Positions 1 through 8,092 of a stretch of 64,000 bases of DNA are shown in pieces. This DNA is from Bradyrhizobium sp. WSM1417 (GTDB lineage: Bacteria; Pseudomonadota; Alphaproteobacteria; Rhizobiales; Xanthobacteraceae). The stretch is taken from NCBI RefSeq assembly GCF_000515415.1, contig NZ_KI911783.1, forward strand, positions 4,578,392-4,642,391, written 5' to 3'. The notes below the pieces were generated by a model, which saw nothing but the letters and a program-made list of their open reading frames with translations, did not search any database and was not told where the DNA came from. The position numbers were made by a program, and so were the translations under genes. Position 1 is the stretch's first letter; each line of letters starts with the position of its first letter.

Positions 1-1848
1 GGGGGCCACCTCGGCCATGCCTTCGCCCGGCGGCAGATAGAGCTTGATCGTGGTGCCGTGGCCTTCCTCGCTGTAGATCTTGATGTGGCCGCCGGATTGC
101 TTGACGAAGCCGTAGACCATGGAGAGGCCGAGGCCGCTTCCCTTGCCGACCTCCTTGGTGGTGAAGAACGGCTCGAACGCCTGCTGCTGCACCTCCGTCG
201 GCATGCCGGTGCCGGTGTCGCTGACGGCGAGCATCACGTAAGGGCCGGGCCGCACGTCGGGATTGTTTTGCGCATACGCCTGGTCGAGCACGACGCGGTG
301 GGCCTCGAGCAGCAGCTTGCCGCCGTTCGGCATGGCGTCGCGGGCGTTGATGGCCATGTTGAGCAGGGCATTGGTGAGGCGGGACGGATCGATGTGCGCG
401 GTCATCTGCCCCTGTTCCAGCACGGTCTCGATCTCGATCTGCTCGCCGAGGGTAGGGCGCAGCAGTTTGGCGATGTCGGCGACCGCGGCGTTGATCTCGA
501 CGTTGCGCGGCTGCAGCGGCTGCCTGCGCGCAAAGGCGAGCAGATGCTGAATCAGCTCGGCGCAGCGTTCGGCGGCCTCGTCGATCAGGCGCGCCACGCG
601 CTGCAGCTCGGGCTGCTGCTTCAGGCTTGCCACCAGCGTCTCGGTATTGCCGGAGATCACGGTCAGCATGTTGTTGAAGTCATGCGCGACGCCGCCGGTG
701 AGCTTGCCGATCGCATCCAGCTTCTGCGACTGGTACAGCTGCCGCTCGGTCTCACGCGAGGTGGTCGCGTCGTGATAGACCAGCACCGCGCCGGAGACTT
801 TGCCTTGCCCGTCCAGCATCGGCCGGCCGCTGATCATGAGATGGCGGGAAGGATTGCCGCTGTGCGGGCGGACGATCATCTCCATGTTCTCGAACGGCTC
901 ACCGCGCAGCACGCGTGCCGACGGCAGCTCGTCGGGCTTGAGCGGGGTGACGCCGTCGCCGTGAAGCACGCTGGACATCGCCCGCAGATTGCGCAGGTTC
1001 ATGCCGGTCCGGTGCAGCAGCATGCGCTCGGCGGCCGGATTGGACAGAAGGACATTGCCCTCGGCATCGATGACCAGCACTGCCTCCGCCATGCTGTGAA
1101 AGGTGCTCTGGAGCACGTTGACCGACAGGCGCAGCTCGTCATGCGCGGTAACCAGATGCTCGGTGCGCTCGGCCACTGCGGCCTCGAGCTGCTGATTGGC
1201 AGCCGTGGTCTCCAAGAGCGTGCTCTTGAGTGCGCCCTCGCTGCGCCGGCTCTCGCGCATCATCATCACGACCAGCAGCAGGATCACCAGCGCGCCCGCG
1301 ACATCGATGCCGAGCAGCACGATGCCGGTGCGGCGCGAATCCTGGGAGCGTGCCGCGAGCAATCGTTCTTGCTCTGCGCTCAAATGATCGAAATTGCCCA
1401 TCACCGTGTCCATGAGGCCACGGCCCTCGCCCTTGCCCTGGACCGCGGCAATGCCGGCCTGGTCGTTTCCGGCGCGCAGGCGCATCACTTCTGCGGCGAT
1501 CTCGATCCGGCGCAGCGCCAGCGGCTCGGTGCCCTCGAGCAGCGCGACGTGTTCGGGAGTGTCGCGCACGCTGCGCTTGAGGTCGGCGAGCGCCGGTGCG
1601 ATCCGGGCGTGCACCGCCTGGAATTCCTCGCTGAAGCTCGGGTTGCGATAGATCTCGTAGCCGCGTGCGGCGCTCTCGGCGCTGCGCATCAGCACGCGCA
1701 GGTCGGAGATCTTCTTCAGCACCTGGACGGTGTGATTGACCCAGGCCGCGTCGGACCGTGACTTGACGTCGAGGCCGATCGAGGCTGCGGTGATGATCAG
1801 GAGGATGGCAAGTCCAGCACCGAGAATGACGCGCTGCGTTGGGATCAA
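1..1848 (-). CDS. CHASE3-PAS sensor histidine kinase (3' end cut by window edge)
   Basis: The reading frame runs leftward off the window, so only the N-terminal 616 residues are seen. It has an N-terminal membrane helix (about residues 5-25), a CHASE3-like periplasmic helical region, a second helix (about 170-190) ending in a run of Met and an Arg, a coiled linker, a PAS domain, a HisKA dimerisation domain with the H-box GGVAHDFNNML, and a HATPase_c domain with DTGTGM and GKGSGLGLSMVYGF. The start is a TTG that overlaps the TGA of the upstream receiver gene (TTGA), which implies translational coupling. The family often carries a C-terminal receiver domain, which would lie outside the window. 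Signal and target are unknown. Confidence 0.85.
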   Translation of the reverse strand, partial: MIPTQRVILGAGLAILLIITAASIGLDVKSRSDAAWVNHTVQVLKKISDLRVLMRSAESAARGYEIYRNPSFSEEFQAVHARIAPALADLKRSVRDTPEHVALLEGTEPLALRRIEIAAEVMRLRAGNDQAGIAAVQGKGEGRGLMDTVMGNFDHLSAEQERLLAARSQDSRRTGIVLLGIDVAGALVILLLVVMMMRESRRSEGALKSTLLETTAANQQLEAAVAERTEHLVTAHDELRLSVNVLQSTFHSMAEAVLVIDAEGNVLLSNPAAERMLLHRTGMNLRNLRAMSSVLHGDGVTPLKPDELPSARVLRGEPFENMEMIVRPHSGNPSRHLMISGRPMLDGQGKVSGAVLVYHDATTSRETERQLYQSQKLDAIGKLTGGVAHDFNNMLTVISGNTETLVASLKQQPELQRVARLIDEAAERCAELIQHLLAFARRQPLQPRNVEINAAVADIAKLLRPTLGEQIEIETVLEQGQMTAHIDPSRLTNALLNMAINARDAMPNGGKLLLEAHRVVLDQAYAQNNPDVRPGPYVMLAVSDTGTGMPTEVQQQAFEPFFTTKEVGKGSGLGLSMVYGFVKQSGGHIKIYSEEGHGTTIKLYLPPGEGMAEVAP

Positions 1849-2267
1849 GGGGCTTCTTTCTTGTCCTTCGGCTGCGAGCCATCGCCCGGCGCGGCGATGC
1901 ATTCCCGGATCGTGGTCAGCAGCGCGTCCGGCGTGAACGGCTTGCGCAGGCAGCGGGTCGCGCCGAGCTCCAGCGCCATCCGGAGGAAGTCGGGAGAGGG
2001 CGAGGCGGATGAGGCGAAGGCGTAGCCGGACATCGCGATCAGCGGAACCGCCGGCGCGCGCTCGTGAAAGATGCGAATGGACTCGAAGCCGCGCATATGC
2101 GGCATGAAGATGTCGACCAGCATCACGTCGAAACTCTGAGTTTCGAGCGCAGCCAAACCCGTTTCTCCGCCGTCAGTCAACGTGACGTCGAAGCCCTGGC
2201 GTTGGAGGAGGATCTCGATGGTCGCACCGACCATCGGATCGTCATCGACCACGAGAATACGCGGCAT
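1845..2267 (-). CDS. Single-domain response regulator
   Basis: This 140-residue CheY-like receiver has no output domain. The acidic pocket is DDD at residues 8-10, the likely phosphoacceptor is Asp52 in VDIFMP, the switch Ser is Ser80 (AMSGY) and the invariant Lys is Lys109 (RKPF). The C-terminus ends in a short charged tail. It is the first gene of a two-gene operon with the downstream CHASE3-PAS kinase, whose TTG start overlaps its stop codon, so the two probably form a phosphorelay. With no output domain it must act through protein contacts or pass phosphate on. The function within the pathway is inferred from position only. Confidence 0.88.
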   Translation of the reverse strand: MPRILVVDDDPMVGATIEILLQRQGFDVTLTDGGETGLAALETQSFDVMLVDIFMPHMRGFESIRIFHERAPAVPLIAMSGYAFASSASPSPDFLRMALELGATRCLRKPFTPDALLTTIRECIAAPGDGSQPKDKKEAP

Positions 2268-2456
2268 GACACTTCCCAGTCATCGAAGTCCCCATAGCCA
2301 AGTTGATACAGGTGAATCGCGCGTCGGGTCAATTTGGGATTGGATAAGGGTAGGTATGCACGGTGCGGTGAATAAAGGTCCGCTCGCATCGGTTGTACGC
2401 GACAATCGCCGATGGCGAACACGAGGCGAGCGAAACAGGTGAGCCACCCGCATGCG

Positions 2457-2486
2457 AAAAAGGCGCCGCACCGCTGCGACGCCTTC
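2457..2486 (-). terminator. Intrinsic terminator after the BA14K-like gene
   Basis: Read leftward, a GC-rich hairpin (GGCGTCGCAG with its imperfect complement) is followed directly by a T run. It lies 20 bases past the stop codon of the BA14K-like gene. Confidence 0.6.
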
Positions 2487-2506
2487 TTCTTCAGTTGCAG
2501 GTCGTG

Positions 2507-3184
2507 TTACGGGCAGGGATGACGCTGGCCGTCATAGCCGAGATAGGTGCCCGACGCCGGATCGTAGGACTTGTAGCGCTGCGCGCAGTAGCCCGCGGAG
2601 TCGCCGCCGCTATCGGGGACCACGGCTACTGACGGCTCATCATAGTAGCTGTCGTCGCCATAGTAGTAGGGGTCGTTGTAATAGCCGCCGCCGTAATAGG
2701 CGTAGGATCCGAGGCCGCCGATCGCAGCACCCGTGGCGAAACCAGGCCAGAAGCCGCCGCCGTGACGATGATGCCAGTGACGACCACTCCAATTGCCGCT
2801 ACCGCCCTGCCAGTTGCCGGCAGTCGCGACGCTGCGTGTACCGCTGTAGGACGGCGAGAAGGCCTGTCGGCTCGCGCCGCCTACGAAGCTCCCACCGCTG
2901 GGACGTACCGCTGCGCCGGCGGCGAAATTGCCACCGCCGCCGCCGATCCGCGCGCCGCCGAAATTGCCGCCGCCCATGCGGGCGCCGCCACCGCCAAAGT
3001 GAGCCCCGCCACCACCGAAGTGAGCGCCACCGCCACCGCCGCCGAAGTGGGCACCGCCACCTCCGCCGCCAATATGTGCGCCGCCTCCGACAACCGAGGC
3101 CCGACTTTGTGCAAAGCTCGGCGTCGCCAACGGGATAACCAACGCGACCGCCGCAGCCGTGCTCAAGACTTTCAGACTTTTCAT
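2507..3184 (-). CDS. Secreted glycine-rich BA14K-like protein
   Basis: This 225-residue protein begins with a clear Sec signal peptide (MKSLKVLSTAAAVALVIPLA, cleavage expected after SFA). A glycine-rich segment (about residues 33-90) follows, with repeated GGGGAHFGG units, then a short hydrophobic segment (GFATGAAIGGLGSYAYY) and a Tyr/Asp-rich part. The last 30 residues (CAQRYKSYDPASGTYLGYDG, then RHPCP) match the BA14K family signature common in rhizobia and Brucella. The start was chosen at the ATG preceded by AAGGAG at a normal distance; the frame stays open 540 bases further upstream, but that extension shows no signal. Expected in the envelope or outside; the role is unknown. Confidence 0.82.
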   Translation of the reverse strand: MKSLKVLSTAAAVALVIPLATPSFAQSRASVVGGGAHIGGGGGGAHFGGGGGGAHFGGGGAHFGGGGARMGGGNFGGARIGGGGGNFAAGAAVRPSGGSFVGGASRQAFSPSYSGTRSVATAGNWQGGSGNWSGRHWHHRHGGGFWPGFATGAAIGGLGSYAYYGGGYYNDPYYYGDDSYYDEPSVAVVPDSGGDSAGYCAQRYKSYDPASGTYLGYDGQRHPCP

Positions 3185-3430
3185 GATCAAAACTCCTTTT
3201 CCCGGAAGCAAACCCCATGAATGGGCTGGAGTTCCTGGGATCACGGGGGTTTGCGTGCGAGGCAGGCTCTCATGGCGACGCTGTATCCGGCATGAACGGA
3301 TCGCGTCCGATTTGCGGCAGCGTTCCGTGCCGGGAGACCGCATCCGCAGCGGGGCAGCGCCGCCCGCGCCGAACTGGACATTTCGACGTCCGGATGGCAT
3401 CAGGACCCGACGAAGCAGGGCCCTTGCCGC

Positions 3431-3838
3431 ATGAAACAATTCTTCCTCAAGTTCTTCACCTGGTGGAATGGCCAGACGTTTGGCACCCAACTCTGGACCA
3501 AGCGCTACGGCGAGCTGGTCGGCCAGGACGAGCAGGGCAACCTCTATTATCGCACCCGCGGCGGGGTGATCGACCCGGCGCTCGGCTTCGAGCGGCGCTG
3601 GGTGGTCTATAACGGTTACGCCGAGGCCAGCCGTATTCCGCCGTCCTGGCACGGCTGGATGCATCACACCGTCGACGTGCCGCCGACGCAGGACAACTAC
3701 CAGCCGCGCGAGTGGGAAAAGCCGCACCAGCCCAACCTCACCGGCACGGCCAACGCCTACCGTCCCTCGGGCTCGACGCTCGCCAGCGGCAAGCGGCCGA
3801 AGGCGACCGGCGACTACCAGCCCTGGACGCCGAGCTAG
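3431..3838 (+). CDS. NADH:ubiquinone oxidoreductase 17.2 kDa subunit (NDUFA12 family)
   Basis: This 135-residue protein matches the NDUFA12/B17.2 accessory subunit of respiratory complex I, found in alphaproteobacteria and mitochondria. Visible family features are the Trp-rich N-terminus (FTWWNGQTFGTQLWTKRYGE), the G-N-xYY segment, the FERRWVVYNG block, IPPSWHGWMHH and the C-terminal proline-rich YQPWTP. It should sit on the cytoplasmic peripheral arm of complex I. No other nuo genes are near, which is usual because this subunit is encoded apart from the nuo operon. The length fits the family. Confidence 0.93.
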   Translation: MKQFFLKFFTWWNGQTFGTQLWTKRYGELVGQDEQGNLYYRTRGGVIDPALGFERRWVVYNGYAEASRIPPSWHGWMHHTVDVPPTQDNYQPREWEKPHQPNLTGTANAYRPSGSTLASGKRPKATGDYQPWTPS

Positions 3839-4133
3839 GCTTCCGATTCCCGTCTCAACCCTTGTCGTGGGAGTGGATGCACCCGCATCCGCCTCGCGCT
3901 GCTGTGGACAGCGGGAACAGCGGGGATGAGTCCTGCGCGGGCATTGCAGCCACGCGGGCGATGCGGCTCAATGGTCGCATCTTACGGAGATGGGAGACCA
4001 TCGCGTTCGGTTCGGGCAACAGTTCGCGACTGTCCCGAAATGCAGCGGCCGCCGACCAGGACTCGATCGGGAGATAGGCCCCCGGTCTGGAAGCTCCAAA
4101 ATCGCCCGATGAAATGTGCAGCCGCCGTAAGAC
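3839..4133. other. Intergenic stretch without a recognised gene
   Basis: Roughly 300 bases separate the NDUFA12 gene from the terminator that precedes the GST gene. An 82-codon rightward frame (3926-4174) is open here, but it lacks a recognisable product and runs into the terminator stem. I see no convincing gene; a small RNA ending at the hairpin is possible but not supported by anything else. Confidence 0.4.
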
Positions 4134-4175
4134 AGGAAAGGCCGCTCGGGAAACCGGGCGGCCTTTTTCTTTGAT
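4134..4175. terminator. Probable bidirectional terminator
   Basis: The stem GGCCGCTCGG with its near-perfect complement CCGGGCGGCC closes on a GAAA loop. It is followed by TTTTTCTTT on the plus strand and TTTCCTGTCTT on the minus strand. It lies 25 bases past the end of the leftward GST gene. Confidence 0.7.
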
Positions 4176-4199
4176 CTGCTTTTCGGCTGGCGCGGCCTC

Positions 4200-4847
4200 T
4201 CAAACATAAAGCCGCGGTGAGTTGCCGACCGGCATCATCTCATAGGGCGCCTTCCAGCCAGGCAACGCGGCGACACGCCGGCGCCAGGCATCAATGGCCG
4301 GAAAAGCCGCGGCAAGATCGAAACCTGTCTCCTCGGTTGGATAGTACAGGTAACCCAACAGGGAGAAGTCGACGATGGTCGGCCGGTTGCCCAGCATGAA
4401 GCTGCGGTCGGAGAGGTGCCTGTCCACGATCGCGAAGGCGCTTTCGGTCCGGGCTCGCAGATAGGCGAGCACTGCGGGATGAGCGGGCTCCGGCATGAAG
4501 CAGCGTTGAAACCGATGCTGGGCAAAGCTCGACGTGAATTTGTGGTTGTCGAACAGCAGCCAGCGCGTCGCCTCGAATGCTTCCTCGCGCGTCGGGCCGA
4601 ACATGTCGTGAGTCTCGGCAAGCCAGGCCAGGATCGCACCCGACTGACTCATTCGCCGGCCGTCGGCCTCGAGGACGGGGACTTCGCCCATGGCGTTGGT
4701 TGCGGTCCGCCAGTCCGGTGTGCGGGTTTCGCCGCCGGCGAAGTCGACGCCGACCGGCTCCCAGTCGAGGCCGGCGCAGTTGAGGAACAGCGCGACCTTG
4801 AAGGAATTGCCAGAAGCTCCGACGCAGTGCAGCCGGTATCGCGTCAT
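4200..4847 (-). CDS. Glutathione S-transferase family protein
   Basis: This 215-residue cytosolic protein has the GST layout: an N-terminal thioredoxin-fold domain (RYRLHCVGASGNSFKVALFL, then GEVPVLEADGRRMSQSGAI, with the cis-Pro and the glutathione gamma-glutamyl-binding Ser of the E/Q-S motif) and an all-helical C-terminal domain with the structural motif PTIVDFSLLGYL. The thioredoxin domain likely uses the Ser after GA (GASGNS). The start is the ATG eight bases after GGAGG; an in-frame TTG six bases earlier is too close to the ribosome site. The substrate cannot be told from sequence. It is transcribed alone, with a hairpin upstream and a terminator downstream. Confidence 0.85.
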   Translation of the reverse strand: MTRYRLHCVGASGNSFKVALFLNCAGLDWEPVGVDFAGGETRTPDWRTATNAMGEVPVLEADGRRMSQSGAILAWLAETHDMFGPTREEAFEATRWLLFDNHKFTSSFAQHRFQRCFMPEPAHPAVLAYLRARTESAFAIVDRHLSDRSFMLGNRPTIVDFSLLGYLYYPTEETGFDLAAAFPAIDAWRRRVAALPGWKAPYEMMPVGNSPRLYV

Positions 4848-4914
4848 GCTCAAGTCCTCCCGCGCGCCCGACCGGATGGAGGTGCAGGAGCGCGACGTAG
4901 ATTGTCGCGAAGAG

Positions 4915-4938
4915 CTGCTGACAGCGTCGTGTCAGCAG
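4915..4938. repeat. Perfect 9-bp inverted repeat upstream of the GST gene
   Basis: CTGCTGACA and TGTCAGCAG flank a 6-base spacer, between the end of the frameshifted DJ-1/PfpI gene and the start of the GST gene. There is no T run, so it could be an operator or a weak 3' hairpin. Confidence 0.4.
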
Positions 4939-4993
4939 TGCGGGTCTATCGGGGCTATAAAGCAGCGCCGCGTTGGGGACACGCCGGCGGAGG

Positions 4994-5681
4994 CTACATC
5001 ATCCGCTCAGCCGCACGCTTCACCGCCTCTAGCCGCCGCGCCTGGCCCTGCGCGCCACGCTCTTTCAGCAGCGCCAGCACCTCGGCGGGCGCGGTATCGG
5101 GCGAGCCTGCGTTGAACGGCGGGGCCGGATTGTATTCGAGCTGAAGCTGGATCGCCTCCGCGGTGGTGCGATCGACCATGATCGACACCAGGGTCAGCGC
5201 GAAATCGATTCCCGCGGTGACGCCGCCGCCGGTGATGCGGTTGCGGTCGACGCAGACGCGCGTCTTGGTCGGCGTCGCGCCGAACTGAGCCGAGCATCTC
5301 CATCGCGCTCCAATGCGTGGCGGCGCGGTAGCCCCTCAGGAGGCCGGCGGCGCCGAGCGCCAGCGATCCTGTGCAGACCGAGGTGACGTATTTGGCGCCC
5401 TCGGCCTGCCGGCGCAGGAAACCGAGCACCTCCTCGTCATTGAGCAGATCGTTGGTGCCGCCGCCGCCGGGCACGCAGATCACGTCGAGCTGCGGACAGT
5501 CGGCGAAGGTCGTGGTCGGCGTCAGCGTCAGCACGGAATCGCTCGGCACCGGCTCGATCCGTTTCCAGATCAAGTGCAGTTTTGCGCCCGGGACGGAGGA
5601 GAACACCTGCAAAGGGCCCGTGAAATCGAGCTGGGTGACGCGCGGAAACACCAAGAGACCGATCTGGAGCGGGGATGACAT
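4994..5681 (-). pseudogene. DJ-1/PfpI isonitrile hydratase-like gene with a one-base frameshift
   Basis: The frame from the ATG (MSSPLQIGLL, five bases after GGAGG) encodes a DJ-1/PfpI domain closely resembling cyclohexyl-isocyanide (isonitrile) hydratase: TQLDFTGPLQVF, PGGGGTNDLL, the nucleophile elbow SVCTGSLALGAAGLL with Cys103, and THWSAMEML. After Leu130 the homology jumps to another frame, which continues with the expected RNRITGGGVTAGIDFAL and EYNPAPPFNAGSP segments to a stop at 4994. Deleting one C of the pair at 5290-5291 restores a 228-codon gene. It is either a real inactivating mutation or a base-call error. The gene is divergent from a GlxA-type regulator of the same fold, which is a common pairing. 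Confidence 0.85.
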
Positions 5682-5766
5682 GAGAGCCTCCAATTATGAG
5701 CTTGACGGACGCAGCCTGTCATGATGCCCTTCCGTCCAAAATGGCATATTTCCCTCGCTTTCGGAC
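5682..5766. promoter_or_regulatory. Divergent promoter region
   Basis: The 85 bases between the DJ-1/PfpI gene and the divergent GlxA-type regulator must contain both start signals. I see no clear -35/-10 pair; the assignment rests on layout only. Confidence 0.4.
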
Positions 5767-6714
5767 ATGACCATGATTGGCATCCTGATTTTCCCGGACT
5801 TCCAGTTGCTCGATGCGGCCGGCCCGATCTCGGTGTTCGAGATCGCGGCGCGCTGCACGGGCAAGACGACGACCGGGATCCGCGTGCTGGCGGTGAACGC
5901 GGGGCCCGTGCGCAGCTCGTCCGGCGTCGAGATGATGGCGCGCGACTTCAAGTCGGCGAATGCGATCACGACGCTGGTCGTGGCGGGAGGCGCGGGCGTA
6001 ACGGACGCCGCGCGCTGCGAGGTGACGCGCGCCTTCGTGCAGCGGCTGGCGCGGCGCGGCGTGCGGGTGGCGAGCGTCTGCTCGGGCGCCTATGTGCTGG
6101 CCGAGGCGGGATTGCTCGACGGCCGCCGCGCCACCACCCATTGGGGACGCACGCGGGATTTCGTCGCGCGCTATCCCAAGGTGAAGTTCGAGCCGGACCA
6201 GATTTTCACGCGCGACGGCGATGTGTGGACGTCGGCAGGCATCACGGCGGGCATCGACCTTGCGCTCGCGATGGTCACCGAGGACCACGGCGAGCAGATC
6301 GCGCAGGACACTGCGCGGCAGCTCGTGCTCTATCATCGCCGCAGTGGCGGCCAGTCGCAGTTCTCGTCACTTCTGGAATTGAAGACGCCGAACGGCCGCT
6401 TCGGCGTGCTGCTGTCCTGGGCGCGCGAGAACCTTGACGCCCGCTTGACGGTCGAAGATCTCGCCGACCGCGCTGGCATGAGTGCGCGGCATTTTGCCCG
6501 CGCCTTTGCCGCCGAGACCGGCACGACGCCCTCGAAGGCGATCGAGCGATTGCGCATCGAGGTCGCGCGCGAGCGCGTGCAGTCCTCGCGCGAGGCGATC
6601 GAGCTCGTCGCGGAGGCGACCGGTTTCCGCGATCCCGAGCGCATGCGGCGCGCTTTCATCCGCGCCTTCGGCCAGCCGCCCCAGGCGCTGCGGCGCGCGG
6701 CAAGGGCCGGGTAG
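5767..6714 (+). CDS. GlxA-type transcriptional regulator (DJ-1/PfpI domain plus AraC HTH)
   Basis: The 315-residue protein has an N-terminal DJ-1/PfpI-like domain (residues 1-195; VVAGGAGVTD, nucleophile-position Cys105 in SVCSGAYVLAEAGLLDG, THWGR) and a C-terminal AraC/XylS DNA-binding domain with two helix-turn-helices (about 215-310; LADRAGMSARHFARAFAAE and VAEATGFRDPERMRRAFIRAFG). Members use the first domain to sense a small molecule and activate nearby genes. Here the divergent neighbour is a DJ-1/PfpI enzyme gene that carries a frameshift, so it is the likely target. The ligand is unknown. Confidence 0.9.
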   Translation: MTMIGILIFPDFQLLDAAGPISVFEIAARCTGKTTTGIRVLAVNAGPVRSSSGVEMMARDFKSANAITTLVVAGGAGVTDAARCEVTRAFVQRLARRGVRVASVCSGAYVLAEAGLLDGRRATTHWGRTRDFVARYPKVKFEPDQIFTRDGDVWTSAGITAGIDLALAMVTEDHGEQIAQDTARQLVLYHRRSGGQSQFSSLLELKTPNGRFGVLLSWARENLDARLTVEDLADRAGMSARHFARAFAAETGTTPSKAIERLRIEVARERVQSSREAIELVAEATGFRDPERMRRAFIRAFGQPPQALRRAARAG

Positions 6715-6844
6715 GGAGACTTCATCGATTTTGAGAGGCCGCTTGAGCGGGTGAGCAGACTTGCATATTCCCCGGCCTTGCGTCACCCGTTGCAGGCGAT
6801 CAGTACAACACGTACCGTCGCTGATCCCGATGCAAGGAACCCCA

Positions 6845-7021
6845 ATGACTGATCGAGAAAAGATTCTGATTGCCCTTCGCGAAAAACCTCTGAAGACTTT
6901 CGACATCATGAAGCGCGTGAACATCAAGAACCAGGACGACTGCCAATCGCTCCTGTTGAAGATGCGCGACGAAGGCGCCGTGAAGTTCGATATTCACAAG
7001 GGACATTGGCGCGCTGCGTGA
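6845..7021 (+). CDS. Small winged-helix-like protein
   Basis: The 58-residue protein starts MTDREKILIALREKPLKTFD after an AAGGA site seven bases upstream; an earlier in-frame ATG at 6761 would add 28 residues with no ribosome site and is not preferred. The pattern (helix, I-M-K-R turn, recognition-like helix NQDDCQSLLLKMRDEGAV, then KFDIHKGHWRA as a wing) looks like a small winged-helix domain of the FaeA/MarR sort. No catalytic or metal-binding motif is seen. It stands between the GlxA-type regulator and a leftward transporter. Its role is unknown and could be DNA binding. Confidence 0.6.
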   Translation: MTDREKILIALREKPLKTFDIMKRVNIKNQDDCQSLLLKMRDEGAVKFDIHKGHWRAA

Positions 7022-7062
7022 CGACATTCGCTTGGTCACCAGCGGTTGACTTGCGGATTGGT

Positions 7063-8079
7063 TCAGCCCGATGCAGCCTTGCCGCCGGTCGCCGCGGCGC
7101 CCAAGGCCTGTGCGCGCGCCGTCAAGCGCCGCGCGATCGGCGTCAGCATGTAGGGCGCCAGGTGAATGGGAAACTGCGTCATCGCGAAGTAAAGCCAGGT
7201 GGTGGGCGGCAGCGCGCCGGCGGTCGCGGCGAGCATCAGGCCCAGATTGCGCTGTGACACCATCAGCCCGAGCGCCAGCGCGCGTTCATAGCCGATGCGG
7301 CGGAACAGCAGCGTGGTCACAGCGAGCAGCGTGAAATAGATCGCGAAGGCGAGAGCTGCGAAGCCGAGGGTGGAGACCGGTCGGGCGACGAGATCGCTCG
7401 CGACGTCGCCCATGATCGCGGTCGCGAAGACGAGCAGGATGACGATGTTGAAGCCGTCGATCGGCTGCCTGTGGCGCTGGATCGCGGCCGCGCCGAAGAT
7501 CTGTCGGAGCACGGTCGCGGCCAGCAGCGATGCGGCGAGGATGCCGAGCAGCTTCAACCCGAGCGCAGGCGGCGAGATGCTGAGCATGTCGCCGAGGAAC
7601 AGGCTCGCGAACAGCGAGGCCGTGAACGGCACCAGCGCGGTCGCGCTCACCAGCGTGACCAGCACCAGCGTGGCGTCGAGGCCCATCAGCGCCGCCAGCG
7701 CCGGCGCGGCCATCATCGGCGAGGCCATGCTCTGGAGCATCAATGCGAGCGCAAGGTCGGGCGCGCGCGCCGTGAGCCCGGTGACATGGACGATCAGCCC
7801 GACGATCACAGGCACGCCGATCATGGTCCAGACGGTCGCGGTCCCGACCAGCGCCGGCCGGCGCAGATGGCCTGAGAGCGCGGCGAGATCGACCCGCATG
7901 AAGGAGATGCAGAGCAGAACGAAGATCGCTTCGGTGACGTAGGGGCGCAGCAACGCCCCGAGCGACGGCACCGCGAGCGCGATGAATACGACGGCGGCCA
8001 CCGCGCGGGTGCCTTGGCCGCCAAGCCATGTCAGCCCGCGCAGGGGGAGGGCGAATATGCTTTGAAGAACGGGCGGCAT
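7063..8079 (-). CDS. Bile acid:sodium symporter-like membrane protein
   Basis: The 338-residue protein is hydrophobic throughout, with about ten predicted membrane segments. Short polar loops include QSMASPMMAAPALAAL and the late GLMVSQRNLGLMLA. The pairing of a discontinuous helix with Met/Ala/Pro-rich crossings and the SQRN motif resembles the BASS (bile acid/sodium symporter) superfamily. It would sit in the inner membrane and move an organic anion with sodium or protons, but the substrate cannot be told. The upstream esterase gene runs in the same direction and ends 13 bases before its start, so the two are probably co-transcribed. Confidence 0.65.
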   Translation of the reverse strand: MPPVLQSIFALPLRGLTWLGGQGTRAVAAVVFIALAVPSLGALLRPYVTEAIFVLLCISFMRVDLAALSGHLRRPALVGTATVWTMIGVPVIVGLIVHVTGLTARAPDLALALMLQSMASPMMAAPALAALMGLDATLVLVTLVSATALVPFTASLFASLFLGDMLSISPPALGLKLLGILAASLLAATVLRQIFGAAAIQRHRQPIDGFNIVILLVFATAIMGDVASDLVARPVSTLGFAALAFAIYFTLLAVTTLLFRRIGYERALALGLMVSQRNLGLMLAATAGALPPTTWLYFAMTQFPIHLAPYMLTPIARRLTARAQALGAAATGGKAASG

Positions 8080-8092
8080 CGGGAACGGCGTT

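Noticed and set aside
58..1761. 567-codon open frame on the plus strand opposite the CHASE3-PAS kinase
   Set aside because: It is an antisense shadow caused by high GC at third positions; the opposite strand has clear kinase domains in one frame.
3926..4174. 82-codon frame ending in the terminator stem
   Set aside because: No ribosome site, no recognisable product, and it reads into the hairpin.
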